NCBI GenBank assembly: GCA_031404635.1
Contig: JANNHY010000403.1
Location: forward strand, 1-13,099
From: JAENVT01 sp031404635
GTDB lineage: Bacteria; Actinomycetota; Acidimicrobiia; Acidimicrobiales; Ilumatobacteraceae
Direction of reading: 5' to 3'
DNA: 13,099 bases
Shown here piece after piece: positions 1 to 6,628 of the stretch (its first letter is position 1; every line of letters starts with the position of its first letter). The notes beneath the pieces are model-generated. The model had not been told where the DNA came from. It made no database searches and saw only the letters and a list, made by a program, of their open reading frames with translations. Both the position numbers and the translations under genes were made by a program.

Positions 1-224
1 TCGTCACCGAACCCACGACGGGCGAGTTCCCAGTCGTTCTCGGTGACGGCATCGAGCAAGGCGCGACGAAGTGTCTGTGTGCCGCCGGGTGCAATGATGA
101 TTGCGTCGCCAAGATCGAGGTACCCGATGTCGCCGCCCTCGTCGAGGCCCCACCTGTGTCTCGCCGACGAGGGAAGACTCATCTGTCCACGGGACGAAAC
201 TCGGAGATCTCCTGTCGATGCCAT
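1..224 (-). CDS. AbrB/SpoVT-type antitoxin, partial (runs off left edge)
   Basis: The reading frame opens at ATG 224-222 and stays open to the window edge (74 codons visible, no stop), so the C-terminus is missing. The N-terminus reads MASTGDLRVSSRGQMSLPSS, then ARHRWGLDEGGDIGYLDLGD and AIIIAPGG. This matches the SpoVT/AbrB swapped-hairpin pattern: a 'RGQ-hydrophobic-P' strand, an R-x-x-x-G-L-x-E-G turn, then a hydrophobic strand ending in a Gly-rich loop. Members of this family act as DNA-binding antitoxins and autorepressors, usually with a PIN or MazF toxin encoded directly downstream; here that position lies outside the window. A weak AAGG Shine-Dalgarno sits about 8 bases before the ATG. 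An internal in-frame ATG at 182-180 is less likely because it would remove the first strand of the fold. The start lies 10 bases after the stop of the membrane-protein gene, so it may be co-transcribed with the glycan genes. Confidence 0.72.
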   Translation of the reverse strand, partial: MASTGDLRVSSRGQMSLPSSARHRWGLDEGGDIGYLDLGDAIIIAPGGTQTLRRALLDAVTENDWELARRGFGD

Positions 225-234
225 GACGCCAACC

Positions 235-1965
235 TTACAAGGCGACAGCGTGATCTGCCTTGTCGTCGCGGCGGGGCGAGGCCAGCCGAGGACAGGCGAC
301 GATCAGCAAAACGGCCGACAAGGCCCCGACCATCGTCAGCCATCGTCCGGTCCTCGCCGGCAGTGGCACTGCACGCGTGAGGATGATGTCGGCGGGGCCG
401 CGGCCGACGTCGATCACGAGCAGGCCGTCGGCTGTCGCCCCGGCCCGGGTTGCGCCGTCGCCAACCCTGACGAACGGGGAATCTGGAACGTCGACGACGA
501 CGCGACTGCCGCGGGGCGTGGCATCGGTCAGCGTTGCGCTGCCGTCAGGTCGCAATACGGTTGCATAGACGGCGGAGCCGAGGCCGGCGACGGGATGATC
601 GGGGATGAACCGGTAATCACGTGGGAAATAGAAGTTCGGCGGGACGCCATCCCGTTCCATCTGTTCGATGTCCGCCCGCATGTCCGCGAGGGTGCTCCTC
701 GATTGCAGGATCTGGAAGCCGGCGAAGCCGACTTGGCAGACGATGACCGCCGTACCGGCAAGCATCCATCGTTGCCTCGACCGAGTGTCCATTGCACTCA
801 GGGCTCTGCACGCGAGGACGGCGAGCGCGCAGATGACGAGCGTCGCGTAGGTAAGCAGACGGTACGGGAATTGAATGACATAGAGGAACCGGGGCACTAG
901 TGCCCATCCGCGATGCGATGCCATCAGGGCGATGTATCCAGCGAGGAGGGCTGCGGTTAGCCAGGCCAGCCGTCCGAGCGATCTTCGCCGACTAGAGACG
1001 AGCAGCACGGCGAGTGCCCACAGCAGGGGGAGTGTCGGCAGATTGGTGTACAGGTGGGGCACCGTGCTGATCCTCGATACCGCCGGAAAGGGTGAGAGCA
1101 GTACCTCGAAGTGAGTCAGTTGGGTGGAGTAGATGGTCGATACCTGAGAAGACACCAGGGTCGAACGTGCGTAGACCGCCTGGGGTACTAGGAACCACCC
1201 GTTGATGGCCAACGCCGCCGAGATCGCGGCCATCGCGAGCAGCGCGCTCCGCGGCCGCGGCCAGGTGCGTGGGGCCGTCGCGGCGAGCGCCAGGGTCACG
1301 CCGATGAGGATCGCGAACAGGGTGCCGTACACGACCGAGATCAGGTGGCTGCCGCTCCACACGACCGTGGCGACAATGAGAATGGCCATCGATCGGCGGG
1401 ATGGGTGGTCTGCCCTCAGCACGCTCACCACCGCGGCGAGCACCAGTGGAAAGGCCGACGTCGCAATGAACTCGGGCCACGCGCCCCGTCCGTACGGGTT
1501 CGACAAGTAGTAGGCGCTCGTCACGTAGACCAGGCTCACCAAGACGGCCATGTCCGCGCCGAGGCCTGCCATCCGCGCCAGCCACAAGACTCCGGTGAAG
1601 GCGGCTGCGAACGCGGCGAGGTAGGTCAGGCCGTATGCGAACCAATCCGAGCCGACGACACCGCCCACTAGCGCGGTGGCAGCATAGAGAGTGCCTCCGT
1701 ACATGGCGTAGGTCGGGTAGAACGAACCTGTCACCGGCGAGTTGACGGTGTAGTGCAGCAGCGAACCGTCGTCGTGGTACTGCTGAACCAGGTAGTAGTG
1801 ATTGACCGCGTCGATGAAATAGAACGGCCCTGGCGCGGCGAAGATCGACGCGGCCAGCAGTGCAGCCACGGGCAGCCCGACAACGACGGCGAGCAGCGAG
1901 CGCGCCCTGCGACGTCGCCAAGTCTCCGCCGGCCAGCGACGCGCAAGCGCAACCACGCGGCTCAC
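235..1965 (-). CDS. Polytopic membrane protein, GT-C/PTPS-related-like glycan transferase or assembly protein
   Basis: This 576-residue protein has roughly ten hydrophobic helices. The first is at about residues 23-45 and the last at about 542-559, followed by a short charged cytoplasmic tail. The first extracytoplasmic loop has D52 and H56 in 'YFIDAVNHYYLVQQYHDDGS', followed by an aromatic/Pro stretch 'SFYPTYAMYGG'. This resembles the acidic/His loop-1 signature of GT-C glycosyltransferases and of the '6-pyruvoyl-tetrahydropterin synthase-related' membrane family, which are thought to use polyprenyl-phosphate sugars. Residues about 430-540 form a soluble beta-rich region that is probably extracytoplasmic. 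The start is a GTG at 1965, 22 bases after the stop of the family 2 glycosyltransferase gene, with GAAGG upstream as a weak Shine-Dalgarno. The neighbouring DPM1-type enzyme would supply the lipid-linked sugar that a GT-C protein consumes; this is inferred from context. The exact substrate is unknown, and a non-catalytic membrane role remains possible. Confidence 0.75.
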   Translation of the reverse strand: MSRVVALARRWPAETWRRRRARSLLAVVVGLPVAALLAASIFAAPGPFYFIDAVNHYYLVQQYHDDGSLLHYTVNSPVTGSFYPTYAMYGGTLYAATALVGGVVGSDWFAYGLTYLAAFAAAFTGVLWLARMAGLGADMAVLVSLVYVTSAYYLSNPYGRGAWPEFIATSAFPLVLAAVVSVLRADHPSRRSMAILIVATVVWSGSHLISVVYGTLFAILIGVTLALAATAPRTWPRPRSALLAMAAISAALAINGWFLVPQAVYARSTLVSSQVSTIYSTQLTHFEVLLSPFPAVSRISTVPHLYTNLPTLPLLWALAVLLVSSRRRSLGRLAWLTAALLAGYIALMASHRGWALVPRFLYVIQFPYRLLTYATLVICALAVLACRALSAMDTRSRQRWMLAGTAVIVCQVGFAGFQILQSRSTLADMRADIEQMERDGVPPNFYFPRDYRFIPDHPVAGLGSAVYATVLRPDGSATLTDATPRGSRVVVDVPDSPFVRVGDGATRAGATADGLLVIDVGRGPADIILTRAVPLPARTGRWLTMVGALSAVLLIVACPRLASPRRDDKADHAVAL

Positions 1966-1987
1966 GCTACGCCGGGCCTTCGTCGGG

Positions 1988-2740
1988 TCACCAACGACGC
2001 AATTGCCGAGCGATCAGGCCGAGTTCGAGACCGGCCCTCAGCGATGCGATCGCGCCGATCTTGCTGCCACCCACGTTGCGCCACTCGTTCAACGGAACCT
2101 CGATGAACTCCTCGACGGTCAGCGGCGCGGTGCCACGTCGACCACGCAGCAGACGGCCGAGCAGTTCGACATCGAATGACCACCGACTGTGGAATGGCTC
2201 CGACAGCGCCATCCGCAGAGCATCGCTGCTGCGAAAGAACTTCGCACCACACTGGGTGTCGTAGACGGGGATCCCGAGAATGGTCGCTGCCACGGTTGCA
2301 AAGACACGCCCGAGGTAGTGCCGCGCCGCCGACCGCTGCACGTTGAGTCCAAGCAGGCTGACACGAGATGCCAGAACGACCGAAACCCCGGGCGTCGTTG
2401 TCGCGATTTGGTTGAGCCGCAAGACTTCGCCGACGGGGGTGGCCATGTCGGCGTCGCAGAAACCGACCCAGTCGGGTTGCCGATAGAGGGCGATGAGCAG
2501 ACCGACACGAACAGCCTCGGCCTTCCCGCAGTTCGTCGTCAGTGAATGCACTGACACGTGGTCGATGCTGTCCGCCAGCTGGTCGAGGATGGTTGCGGTG
2601 GCGTCGGTCGAGCCGTCGTCGACGAGTACGACCTCGACGCCCGGGCACTGAACCAACGCCTGGATGTCGCCTGTGCGCAGGCGCTCGGCTTCGTTGTAGC
2701 ACGGCACCACCAGCACCGTCCGCGGTGAGTTCGGTGTCAT
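1988..2740 (-). CDS. Family 2 glycosyltransferase, DPM1/ALG5-like (polyprenyl-phosphate sugar synthase)
   Basis: From ATG 2740 the protein has 250 residues. It opens with the GT-A nucleotide-binding strand 'VLVVPCYNEAERL' (about 9-21), then 'VVLVDDGSTD' (37-46), the DxD metal-binding motif as D96-A-D98, and the 'YDTQCGAKFFR' and 'RWSFDVELL' motifs typical of dolichyl/polyprenyl-phosphate glucosyl- and mannosyltransferases. Such enzymes move a sugar from UDP- or GDP-sugar to polyprenyl phosphate on the cytoplasmic membrane face. No transmembrane helices are visible, so it would be peripheral, like ALG5 without its anchor. A longer reading with 44 extra N-terminal residues exists, but that extension is basic, unlike the family, and lies inside the methyltransferase gene. 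ATG 2740 forms a 4-base ATGA overlap with the methyltransferase stop, a translational-coupling arrangement. It is followed 22 bases later by the membrane-protein gene. Family assignment is firm; the sugar is not determinable. Confidence 0.9.
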   Translation of the reverse strand: MTPNSPRTVLVVPCYNEAERLRTGDIQALVQCPGVEVVLVDDGSTDATATILDQLADSIDHVSVHSLTTNCGKAEAVRVGLLIALYRQPDWVGFCDADMATPVGEVLRLNQIATTTPGVSVVLASRVSLLGLNVQRSAARHYLGRVFATVAATILGIPVYDTQCGAKFFRSSDALRMALSEPFHSRWSFDVELLGRLLRGRRGTAPLTVEEFIEVPLNEWRNVGGSKIGAIASLRAGLELGLIARQLRRW

Positions 2741-3480
2741 CTTTTGGAACAGACGGCCCAATACGACAGCCCGGGCAGTGAAGCGCCGGCGCGTGACAGT
2801 CGACGGGCTATAGCAGCGTCGGCACGCAGCATCGCCCGCACACTCCTGGTCGCAATTTTGCCGCCTTGCCATCCACCGATTCCCAACACGTCCGGCTTTG
2901 CCGGCGTGGGGCGCAAACGCTCGACCACGACCTCCGCAAATCGCAATGGCAGCAACGAGGTGAACAGCGAACCCTGTCGGACGACACGTAGGTGGCGGTT
3001 GAGTAGCTCGGAAATTTGGCGGGGGCCGTATCGGCGGAAGTGGCCGAGCGAGACATCATGCGCCGAGAACAGCGCTTGGTGTGCCGGCACGCTGACGACG
3101 ACGATCCCGTGCGGGCCGAGCAGCGGAACCACCGTGGTTTGTAGGAATTGCTCGTCGAGTTCGATGTGCTCGAGCACGTCGAGCATCAGTACGAGGTCGA
3201 ACGGCCCGGCAGGCCTTTCCGTTGTTCGGACCACCCTGGCCGGCAGCGCGGTGTTGAGGTCATCGGACGTGTAGTTGATGTCCCAGCACGTCACGGCGGC
3301 GCTTGGCGACAGGTCGTCCATCAACTCGTGTGCGAACCATCCGTCGCCGGCGCCGATGTCGAGCAACGCCTCGACGCGAAGGTCGGTGGTTGCCTCGCCG
3401 ATCAGCTGACGAAAGTGATCGCTGCGGGCGAGTTCCCATGGATGCCGCTTCGACATCGTGTGTCGCTCGGCCAGATCCAT
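2737..3480 (-). CDS. Class I SAM-dependent methyltransferase (Methyltransf_11/12 type)
   Basis: From ATG 3480 the protein has 247 residues. SAM-binding motif I is 'ALLDIGAGDGWF' (about 38-49). The acidic strand-2 end is 'CWDINY' (65-70), strand 4 is 'FDLVLMLDVLEHIE' (94-107), and strand 5 is 'GIVVVSVPAHQALFSAHD' (125-142), followed by 'GHFRRYGPRQI'. That last pair of motifs is typical of methyltransferases that accompany polysaccharide or lipid-linked-sugar glycosyltransferases. The stop overlaps the glycosyltransferase start by four bases (ATGA), implying coupled translation and a shared pathway. The start is uncertain: GTG 3534 lies inside the fic gene, while ATG 3480 and ATG 3456 both lie after the fic stop, and none has a strong Shine-Dalgarno. 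I chose 3480 because it clears the fic gene and keeps the basic N-terminal helix. The methyl acceptor is unknown. Confidence 0.88.
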   Translation of the reverse strand: MDLAERHTMSKRHPWELARSDHFRQLIGEATTDLRVEALLDIGAGDGWFAHELMDDLSPSAAVTCWDINYTSDDLNTALPARVVRTTERPAGPFDLVLMLDVLEHIELDEQFLQTTVVPLLGPHGIVVVSVPAHQALFSAHDVSLGHFRRYGPRQISELLNRHLRVVRQGSLFTSLLPLRFAEVVVERLRPTPAKPDVLGIGGWQGGKIATRSVRAMLRADAAIARRLSRAGASLPGLSYWAVCSKR

Positions 3481-3508
3481 GGCTGGGCAGGTTAGCGGGA
3501 GGGCTACT

Positions 3509-4552
3509 TCAGGATCGGCGCCAGGCGGCACCACGTCCGGTGCCGTCGTTGGTGATGTGGCCTTCGTTCTTCAACTCGGTCAGCACGATCCGGATCGTGT
3601 TGTCGCTCACCCCGGGTACTCCCCGGCGGACGTCGGCGATCGTGAACGTCGCTGACGCGTGGAGGAGGATGAAGTCGCGGATCCGATGCTGTTTCGTTCC
3701 GCCGGACGTGCCCTCAGCGGTTCGTGTCGTGAGTCGCTCGTAGGCGCCGTCGACCCGGTCGAGGAGGTACCCGGTCCACGGCCACACGTTGTGCCGGCCG
3801 TCGTCGAACCAGCCGTGCGTCGACTGACCGAGTGCCGTGTAGTAGTCATCGCTGGTTTCGTAGATGAGCTGCTCAAGGCTGATGTAACGGCCGACGCCGT
3901 ACCCGCTGTGCCGTAGTAGGTGTGTCGTGACGAGTCGGGCGACGCGGCCGTTACCGTCACCGAATGGGTGGATGCAGAGGAAGTCGAGGGCGAACGCGGC
4001 CGTGACGATCAGTGGGTGGTGTTGGTCCCGCTCGAGCGCGTCGCAGGTGCGAGTTACGAGTTCCTCGACGAACAAGGGTGTTTCTTGCGCGCTCACCGGC
4101 ACGAACCGAGCCGTAGTCGTGCCGTCCGGGTGACGATCCACAACCACGTTGTCTTCGGTCTTGAAGTATCCGCCGCGCCCGTCGTTGAAGGAGAACAGCA
4201 GCCGGTGCAGGTGCAGCACCAACCCAACGGTGAGATCTCCGGCGTCGCTCCGGTAGAGGTAGTCGAGGGCGGCGGTGTAGCCGGCGAACTCCGCTTCGCT
4301 TCGATTTCGGAACCGTTGCGCGTGACCGGAGACGAGCCGGGGCACGCGGGCGTCCTCGACGACGACGCCTTCGATCGCGCTCGAGGCGGTGATGGACTCG
4401 ATCCTGGCCTGTTCGCGGAGAGCGATGAGTAGTTGTGGCAGTTGGTCGGCGAAGCGGGCCTCGGCGCCGGCAGCGAGGTCTATCCTTCGCAGCGTCGCGA
4501 CGATGTCGCCCGGGACCGGGTCAAGGGTGCTCGAACGCTGAAAACTCCTCAT
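3509..4552 (-). CDS. fic: Fic family protein (class II, AMP-transferase-type) with C-terminal winged helix
   Basis: From ATG 4552 the protein has 347 residues. The Fic core motif HPFGDGNGRVAR spans residues 195-206 and is complete, with catalytic H195, acidic D199 and the GNGR anion-binding loop, so the enzyme should be competent for nucleotide (usually AMP) transfer from ATP to a hydroxyl side chain. The auto-inhibitory signature [S/T]xxxE[G/N] appears as SSAIEG at 57-62, N-terminal to the core, which defines a class II (intramolecularly inhibited) Fic. The segment 'GGYFKTEDNVVV' (about 127-138) corresponds to the substrate flap. The last ~60 residues ('HRIRDFILLHASATFTIADV' onward) look like a winged-helix DNA-binding domain, suggesting autoregulation. 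No separate antitoxin gene is needed for this class. The gene has its own AT-rich, inverted-repeat-bearing upstream region. An upstream TTG at 4573 would add seven residues but falls inside that repeat, so ATG 4552 is preferred. The target is unknown. Confidence 0.93.
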   Translation of the reverse strand: MRSFQRSSTLDPVPGDIVATLRRIDLAAGAEARFADQLPQLLIALREQARIESITASSAIEGVVVEDARVPRLVSGHAQRFRNRSEAEFAGYTAALDYLYRSDAGDLTVGLVLHLHRLLFSFNDGRGGYFKTEDNVVVDRHPDGTTTARFVPVSAQETPLFVEELVTRTCDALERDQHHPLIVTAAFALDFLCIHPFGDGNGRVARLVTTHLLRHSGYGVGRYISLEQLIYETSDDYYTALGQSTHGWFDDGRHNVWPWTGYLLDRVDGAYERLTTRTAEGTSGGTKQHRIRDFILLHASATFTIADVRRGVPGVSDNTIRIVLTELKNEGHITNDGTGRGAAWRRS

Positions 4553-4559
4553 AGAACAC

Positions 4560-4599
4560 CACAAACATACCAATACCTGGATGAATTGGTTGGTTTATA
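4560..4599 (-). promoter_or_regulatory. Imperfect inverted repeat and candidate promoter/operator upstream of fic
   Basis: Arms at 4560-4574 and 4585-4599 match at 11 of 15 positions around a 10-base spacer, with perfect ACCAAT/ATTGGT ends facing the spacer. The region is clearly more AT-rich than its surroundings. Read on the minus strand, TATAAA (4599-4594), a -10-like hexamer, lies inside the promoter-distal arm, so a protein bound here would cover the promoter. The natural candidate ligand is the Fic winged-helix domain; that is inference. The -35 is poor (only a TGAC core about 15 bases upstream). Confidence 0.45.
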
Positions 4600-4616
4600 T
4601 TGCGCATGGCTCCCCG

Positions 4617-5030
4617 TCAGATTGCCGTGATGTGCACGTTGGGGTACGCCGCCGCAAGTCTTCGAAGGTCGGTTTCGTCGCCCGTGACGATCACCCCGCC
4701 TCCCGCATCCACTGCGGCTGCGACGGCATGTGCGTCGGCCATGTCGGATGAGTTCGCGCGAGCCGCAGTGAGGACTCCCCCAACCAGTCGAGCAAATGCC
4801 CGGTCAGTTTCGCGAACGAGGATGCCGGTTTCCCGACTGAGGCAAGCATCGACGACCTGGTTGTGGCCGTGGCCCCGGTACAACTCGGCGAGGATGACAG
4901 CGGGAGTCACGACCTCGCGTCGAAGCCGTCGCGCCGCCTCGAGCGCGGCTCGAACCTCTCGAAATCGTGGGCCTCGCTGGCGAGCCAGGCTTGAGAGGGC
5001 TTCAGCGTCGAGGACCAGTACGAGGCTCAA
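4617..5030 (-). CDS. PIN-domain ribonuclease toxin (VapC-like)
   Basis: This 137-residue protein has the PIN-domain acidic layout: D8 in 'LVLVLDAEAL', E49 in 'TPAVILAELYRG', D96/D99 in 'SSDMADAHAVAAA', and D118 in 'VIVTGDETDLRRLA', followed by a final 'VHITAI' strand. PIN toxins of this type are Mg-dependent RNases that cut tRNA or rRNA until neutralised by the partner antitoxin. Length matches the family (about 130-140). The start is TTG at 5030, overlapping the antitoxin stop by four bases (TTGA). This codon directly precedes the first conserved strand, and no ATG or GTG in frame fits better. The pair reads antitoxin first, as expected for vapBC. All catalytic acids look intact, so it is probably active. 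Target RNA cannot be told. Confidence 0.88.
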   Translation of the reverse strand: MSLVLVLDAEALSSLARQRGPRFREVRAALEAARRLRREVVTPAVILAELYRGHGHNQVVDACLSRETGILVRETDRAFARLVGGVLTAARANSSDMADAHAVAAAVDAGGGVIVTGDETDLRRLAAAYPNVHITAI

Positions 5031-5251
5031 CCCAACAGATCCGTGTACTTGCGGACCAGGTTTTCGTCAACGGGGCCGCTGGTCGATTCGAACTCGTCGA
5101 GCATCTGCCCAAGTAAACGGTGCCTGCGCCGACGAGTGAGTTCCAGCCGAACAGCATCGTTGACCTGCGATGATAACGCTTCGTCCCCGCCTTCGAGTTC
5201 GGCGACCAGATCCTCGTCGAGCGATACAGACACCTTACGCTTCGTGGGCAT
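5027..5251 (-). CDS. Ribbon-helix-helix antitoxin (VapB-like) of the PIN toxin
   Basis: This 74-residue protein begins MPTKRKVSVSLDEDLVAELE, a basic beta strand followed by helix A. Next comes 'SSQVNDAVRLELTRRRR', helix B with the typical N-D-A-V-R-x-E-L pattern of ribbon-helix-helix DNA-binding antitoxins. The C-terminal half, 'LDEFESTSGPVDENLVRKYT', is acidic and would wrap the toxin. The ATG at 5251 lies 29 bases after the gmd stop, with only a weak AAGAG Shine-Dalgarno. A short palindrome lies just upstream and may be the operator. The gene overlaps the PIN toxin by four bases. Antitoxin role follows from fold and pairing; it has not been matched to a named subfamily. Confidence 0.85.
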   Translation of the reverse strand: MPTKRKVSVSLDEDLVAELEGGDEALSSQVNDAVRLELTRRRRHRLLGQMLDEFESTSGPVDENLVRKYTDLLG

Positions 5252-5259
5252 ACTCTTAG

Positions 5260-5273
5260 CCTACCATAGTAGG
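5260..5273 (-). promoter_or_regulatory. Short palindrome upstream of the RHH antitoxin (candidate operator)
   Basis: Perfect 5-base arms CCTAC/GTAGG flank a 4-base centre, 9 bases upstream of the antitoxin ATG and between the gmd stop and that start. Ribbon-helix-helix antitoxins commonly bind such short inverted repeats for autorepression. A 5-base arm can arise by chance, so this is suggestive only. Confidence 0.35.
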
Positions 5274-5280
5274 AACAGGC

Positions 5281-6291
5281 TCAGGCTCCGGCTCGACTAC
5301 GAGCCTGCTCGAGATCCAGTCCCACTTCTCGTAGGTCGCTGACGACCATCCGCTCGACCAGTTCGGCGAAGCCGATCGTCGGCGTCCAGGCGAGTTCTTG
5401 CCGAGCGCGCGAGGGGTCGGCCCGGAGTCGATCGACCTCCGTCGGCCGGAAATACCGTGGGTCGACCTCGACGAACTTCTTCCAGTCGAGCCCGACGAGG
5501 CCAAACGCCTGCTCGCAGAATTCGGCGACAGAGTGCGACTCGCCGGTGCCGATCACGTAATCGCGGGGTTCGGGTTGCTGCAGCATCGACCACATCGCCG
5601 TCACGTAGTCGGCGGCATGTCCCCAGTCGCGCTCGGCCTCGAGATTGCCGAGGAACACGCGGTCGGCCGAGCCGGCCACGATCGCCGCGATTCCGCGCGT
5701 GACCTTGCGGGTGACGAATGTGAGGCCCCGTCGCTCGCTCTCGTGGTTGAACAGGATTCCTGTCGCCGCGAACAGACCGTAGCCCGCTCGATAGGTACGC
5801 ACGAGGTGGAAAGCGAGCACCTTCGCTGCGGCGTACGGCGATTGAGGCTCGAATTCAGTGTCCTCGTTCTGTGGTGGGGGAGATGAGCCGAACATCTCCG
5901 ACGTGCCTGCTTGGTAGAGCTTGGCGAGCGGGCACGAGATGCGGATGGCCTGGAGGATGTTGAGTACGCCGAGCCCGTCGATCGCAACCGTGTGCGCGGG
6001 CTCCTGGAACGACACTGCGACGTGCGACTGGGCAGCCAGGTTGTAGATCTCGTCGGGCTGGATCTGACCGACCAGTTCGATCAGGCGGCTGCTGTCGGTG
6101 ACGTCTCCGTAATGGAGGTGCAACCGCCCGCCTATCGCATGAGGGTCTTGGTAGAGATGATCGATCCGTTGCGTGTTGAAACTGGACGCGCGGCGCACGA
6201 GACCGTGCACCTCGTACCCCTTCTCGATCAGAAGTTCGGCGAGATAGGAACCATCTTGCCCGGTAATGCCGGTGATGAACGCCGTTGACAA
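5281..6291 (-). CDS. gmd: GDP-mannose 4,6-dehydratase
   Basis: This 336-residue extended short-chain dehydrogenase converts GDP-D-mannose to GDP-4-keto-6-deoxy-D-mannose in the cytoplasm, the precursor of GDP-linked 6-deoxy sugars (fucose, D-rhamnose, perosamine). The NADP-binding GxxGxxG is G8-I-T-G11-Q-D-G14. 'GLVRRASSFNTQRI' (30-43) is the Gmd-type NADP-phosphate/tetramer loop, 'LAAQSHVAVSF' (85-95) is the family motif, and the catalytic set is T130/E132 in 'GTSEMFGSS' with Y153 and K157 in 'SPYAAAK'. 'GILFNHESERRGLTFVTRKV' follows as expected. Length is slightly shorter than E. coli Gmd. The start is TTG at 6291, supported by a perfect AGGAGGT at 6307-6301 with 9-base spacing. It heads the minus-strand run and transcribes away from the secreted-protein gene. 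No GDP-fucose synthase or rhamnose reductase partner is visible, so the product's fate must be encoded elsewhere. Confidence 0.95.
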   Translation of the reverse strand: MSTAFITGITGQDGSYLAELLIEKGYEVHGLVRRASSFNTQRIDHLYQDPHAIGGRLHLHYGDVTDSSRLIELVGQIQPDEIYNLAAQSHVAVSFQEPAHTVAIDGLGVLNILQAIRISCPLAKLYQAGTSEMFGSSPPPQNEDTEFEPQSPYAAAKVLAFHLVRTYRAGYGLFAATGILFNHESERRGLTFVTRKVTRGIAAIVAGSADRVFLGNLEAERDWGHAADYVTAMWSMLQQPEPRDYVIGTGESHSVAEFCEQAFGLVGLDWKKFVEVDPRYFRPTEVDRLRADPSRARQELAWTPTIGFAELVERMVVSDLREVGLDLEQARSRAGA

Positions 6292-6300
6292 TGGGAGCCG

Positions 6301-6307
6301 ACCTCCT
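6301..6307 (-). promoter_or_regulatory. Ribosome binding site of gmd (fixes TTG start)
   Basis: AGGAGGT on the minus strand, nine bases before TTG 6291. It is a full anti-16S match and settles the non-ATG start; no in-frame ATG lies close enough to compete. Confidence 0.85.
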
Positions 6308-6332
6308 GCTATCGCATGTGACGAAACAGGCG

Positions 6333-6338
6333 AATATA
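6333..6338 (-). promoter_or_regulatory. Candidate -10 element for gmd
   Basis: TATATT on the minus strand (five of six to TATAAT) lies 42 bases upstream of the gmd start in otherwise GC-rich DNA, which would give a leader of about 35 bases. No good -35 is seen at 16-18 bases spacing, so the promoter type is uncertain. Confidence 0.4.
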
Positions 6339-6386
6339 CCGCCTACAAGGCTCGGACTCGAAGAACGTCGTCGATCTTGCCGGAGT

Positions 6387-6421
6387 GGCCTGCCATGAGC
6401 GATGAGCCGTCGGAGCAGGCC
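6387..6421. repeat. Inverted repeat in the divergent gmd/secreted-protein intergenic region
   Basis: GGCCTGC (6387-6393) and GCAGGCC (6415-6421) are perfect 7-base arms around a 21-base loop, in the middle of the 226-base divergent region (6292-6517). Position suits a regulator site serving both directions. It has no T-tract and is not a terminator by position. The rest of the region holds a TTGACA at 6454-6459 on the plus strand without a convincing -10 downstream. Confidence 0.35.
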
Positions 6422-6507
6422 TCAACAAATCGCAACAATCAACCTCAAATGCGTTGACAGGGGGTAGCTTGCAACCTGACCGACGGCGGGACGATCTCGG
6501 ATGGTCA

Positions 6508-6513
6508 GAGGGA
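6508..6513 (+). promoter_or_regulatory. Ribosome binding site of the giant secreted-protein gene
   Basis: GAGGGA lies four bases before ATG 6518, slightly closer than usual. It supports this start, which is also the one that gives a clean signal peptide. Confidence 0.55.
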
Positions 6514-6517
6514 CGAC

Positions 6518-6628
6518 ATGTACAGGATTGCGACCATTCGTCGAGCGCGCGCTGCCGCTGGCGTGCTCGGGACAACGTTTCTGTTGGCGTCGGCCCTGCT
6601 GGCGATCGCGCCGGCTGCTGCTGTAGCT
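6518..6628 (+). other. Sec signal peptide of the giant protein
   Basis: Residues 1-37: a positive N-region with several Arg, a hydrophobic core 'TTFLLASALLAIAPAAA', and an AVA motif before Q38. There is no twin-Arg motif followed by the usual FLK context and no lipobox Cys, so Sec export with signal peptidase I cleavage is the likely route. Confidence 0.85.

Noticed and set aside
43..900. A 285-codon open frame on the plus strand
   Set aside because: It lies opposite the membrane-protein gene, is low-complexity Arg/Asp/Gly-rich with no fold motif, and its opposite strand encodes clear transmembrane helices.
992..1921. A 309-codon minus-strand frame inside the membrane-protein gene
   Set aside because: Arg-rich translation with no recognisable domain, shifted one frame from the membrane protein; typical high-GC shadow.
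2741..2872. A 44-residue N-terminal extension of the glycosyltransferase
   Set aside because: The extension lies within the methyltransferase gene, is Arg/Cys-rich and unlike the family; the ATGA overlap start is better supported.
6454..6459. TTGACA as the promoter -35 of the giant gene
   Set aside because: No acceptable -10 occurs 16-18 bases downstream, so it was kept only as a remark.
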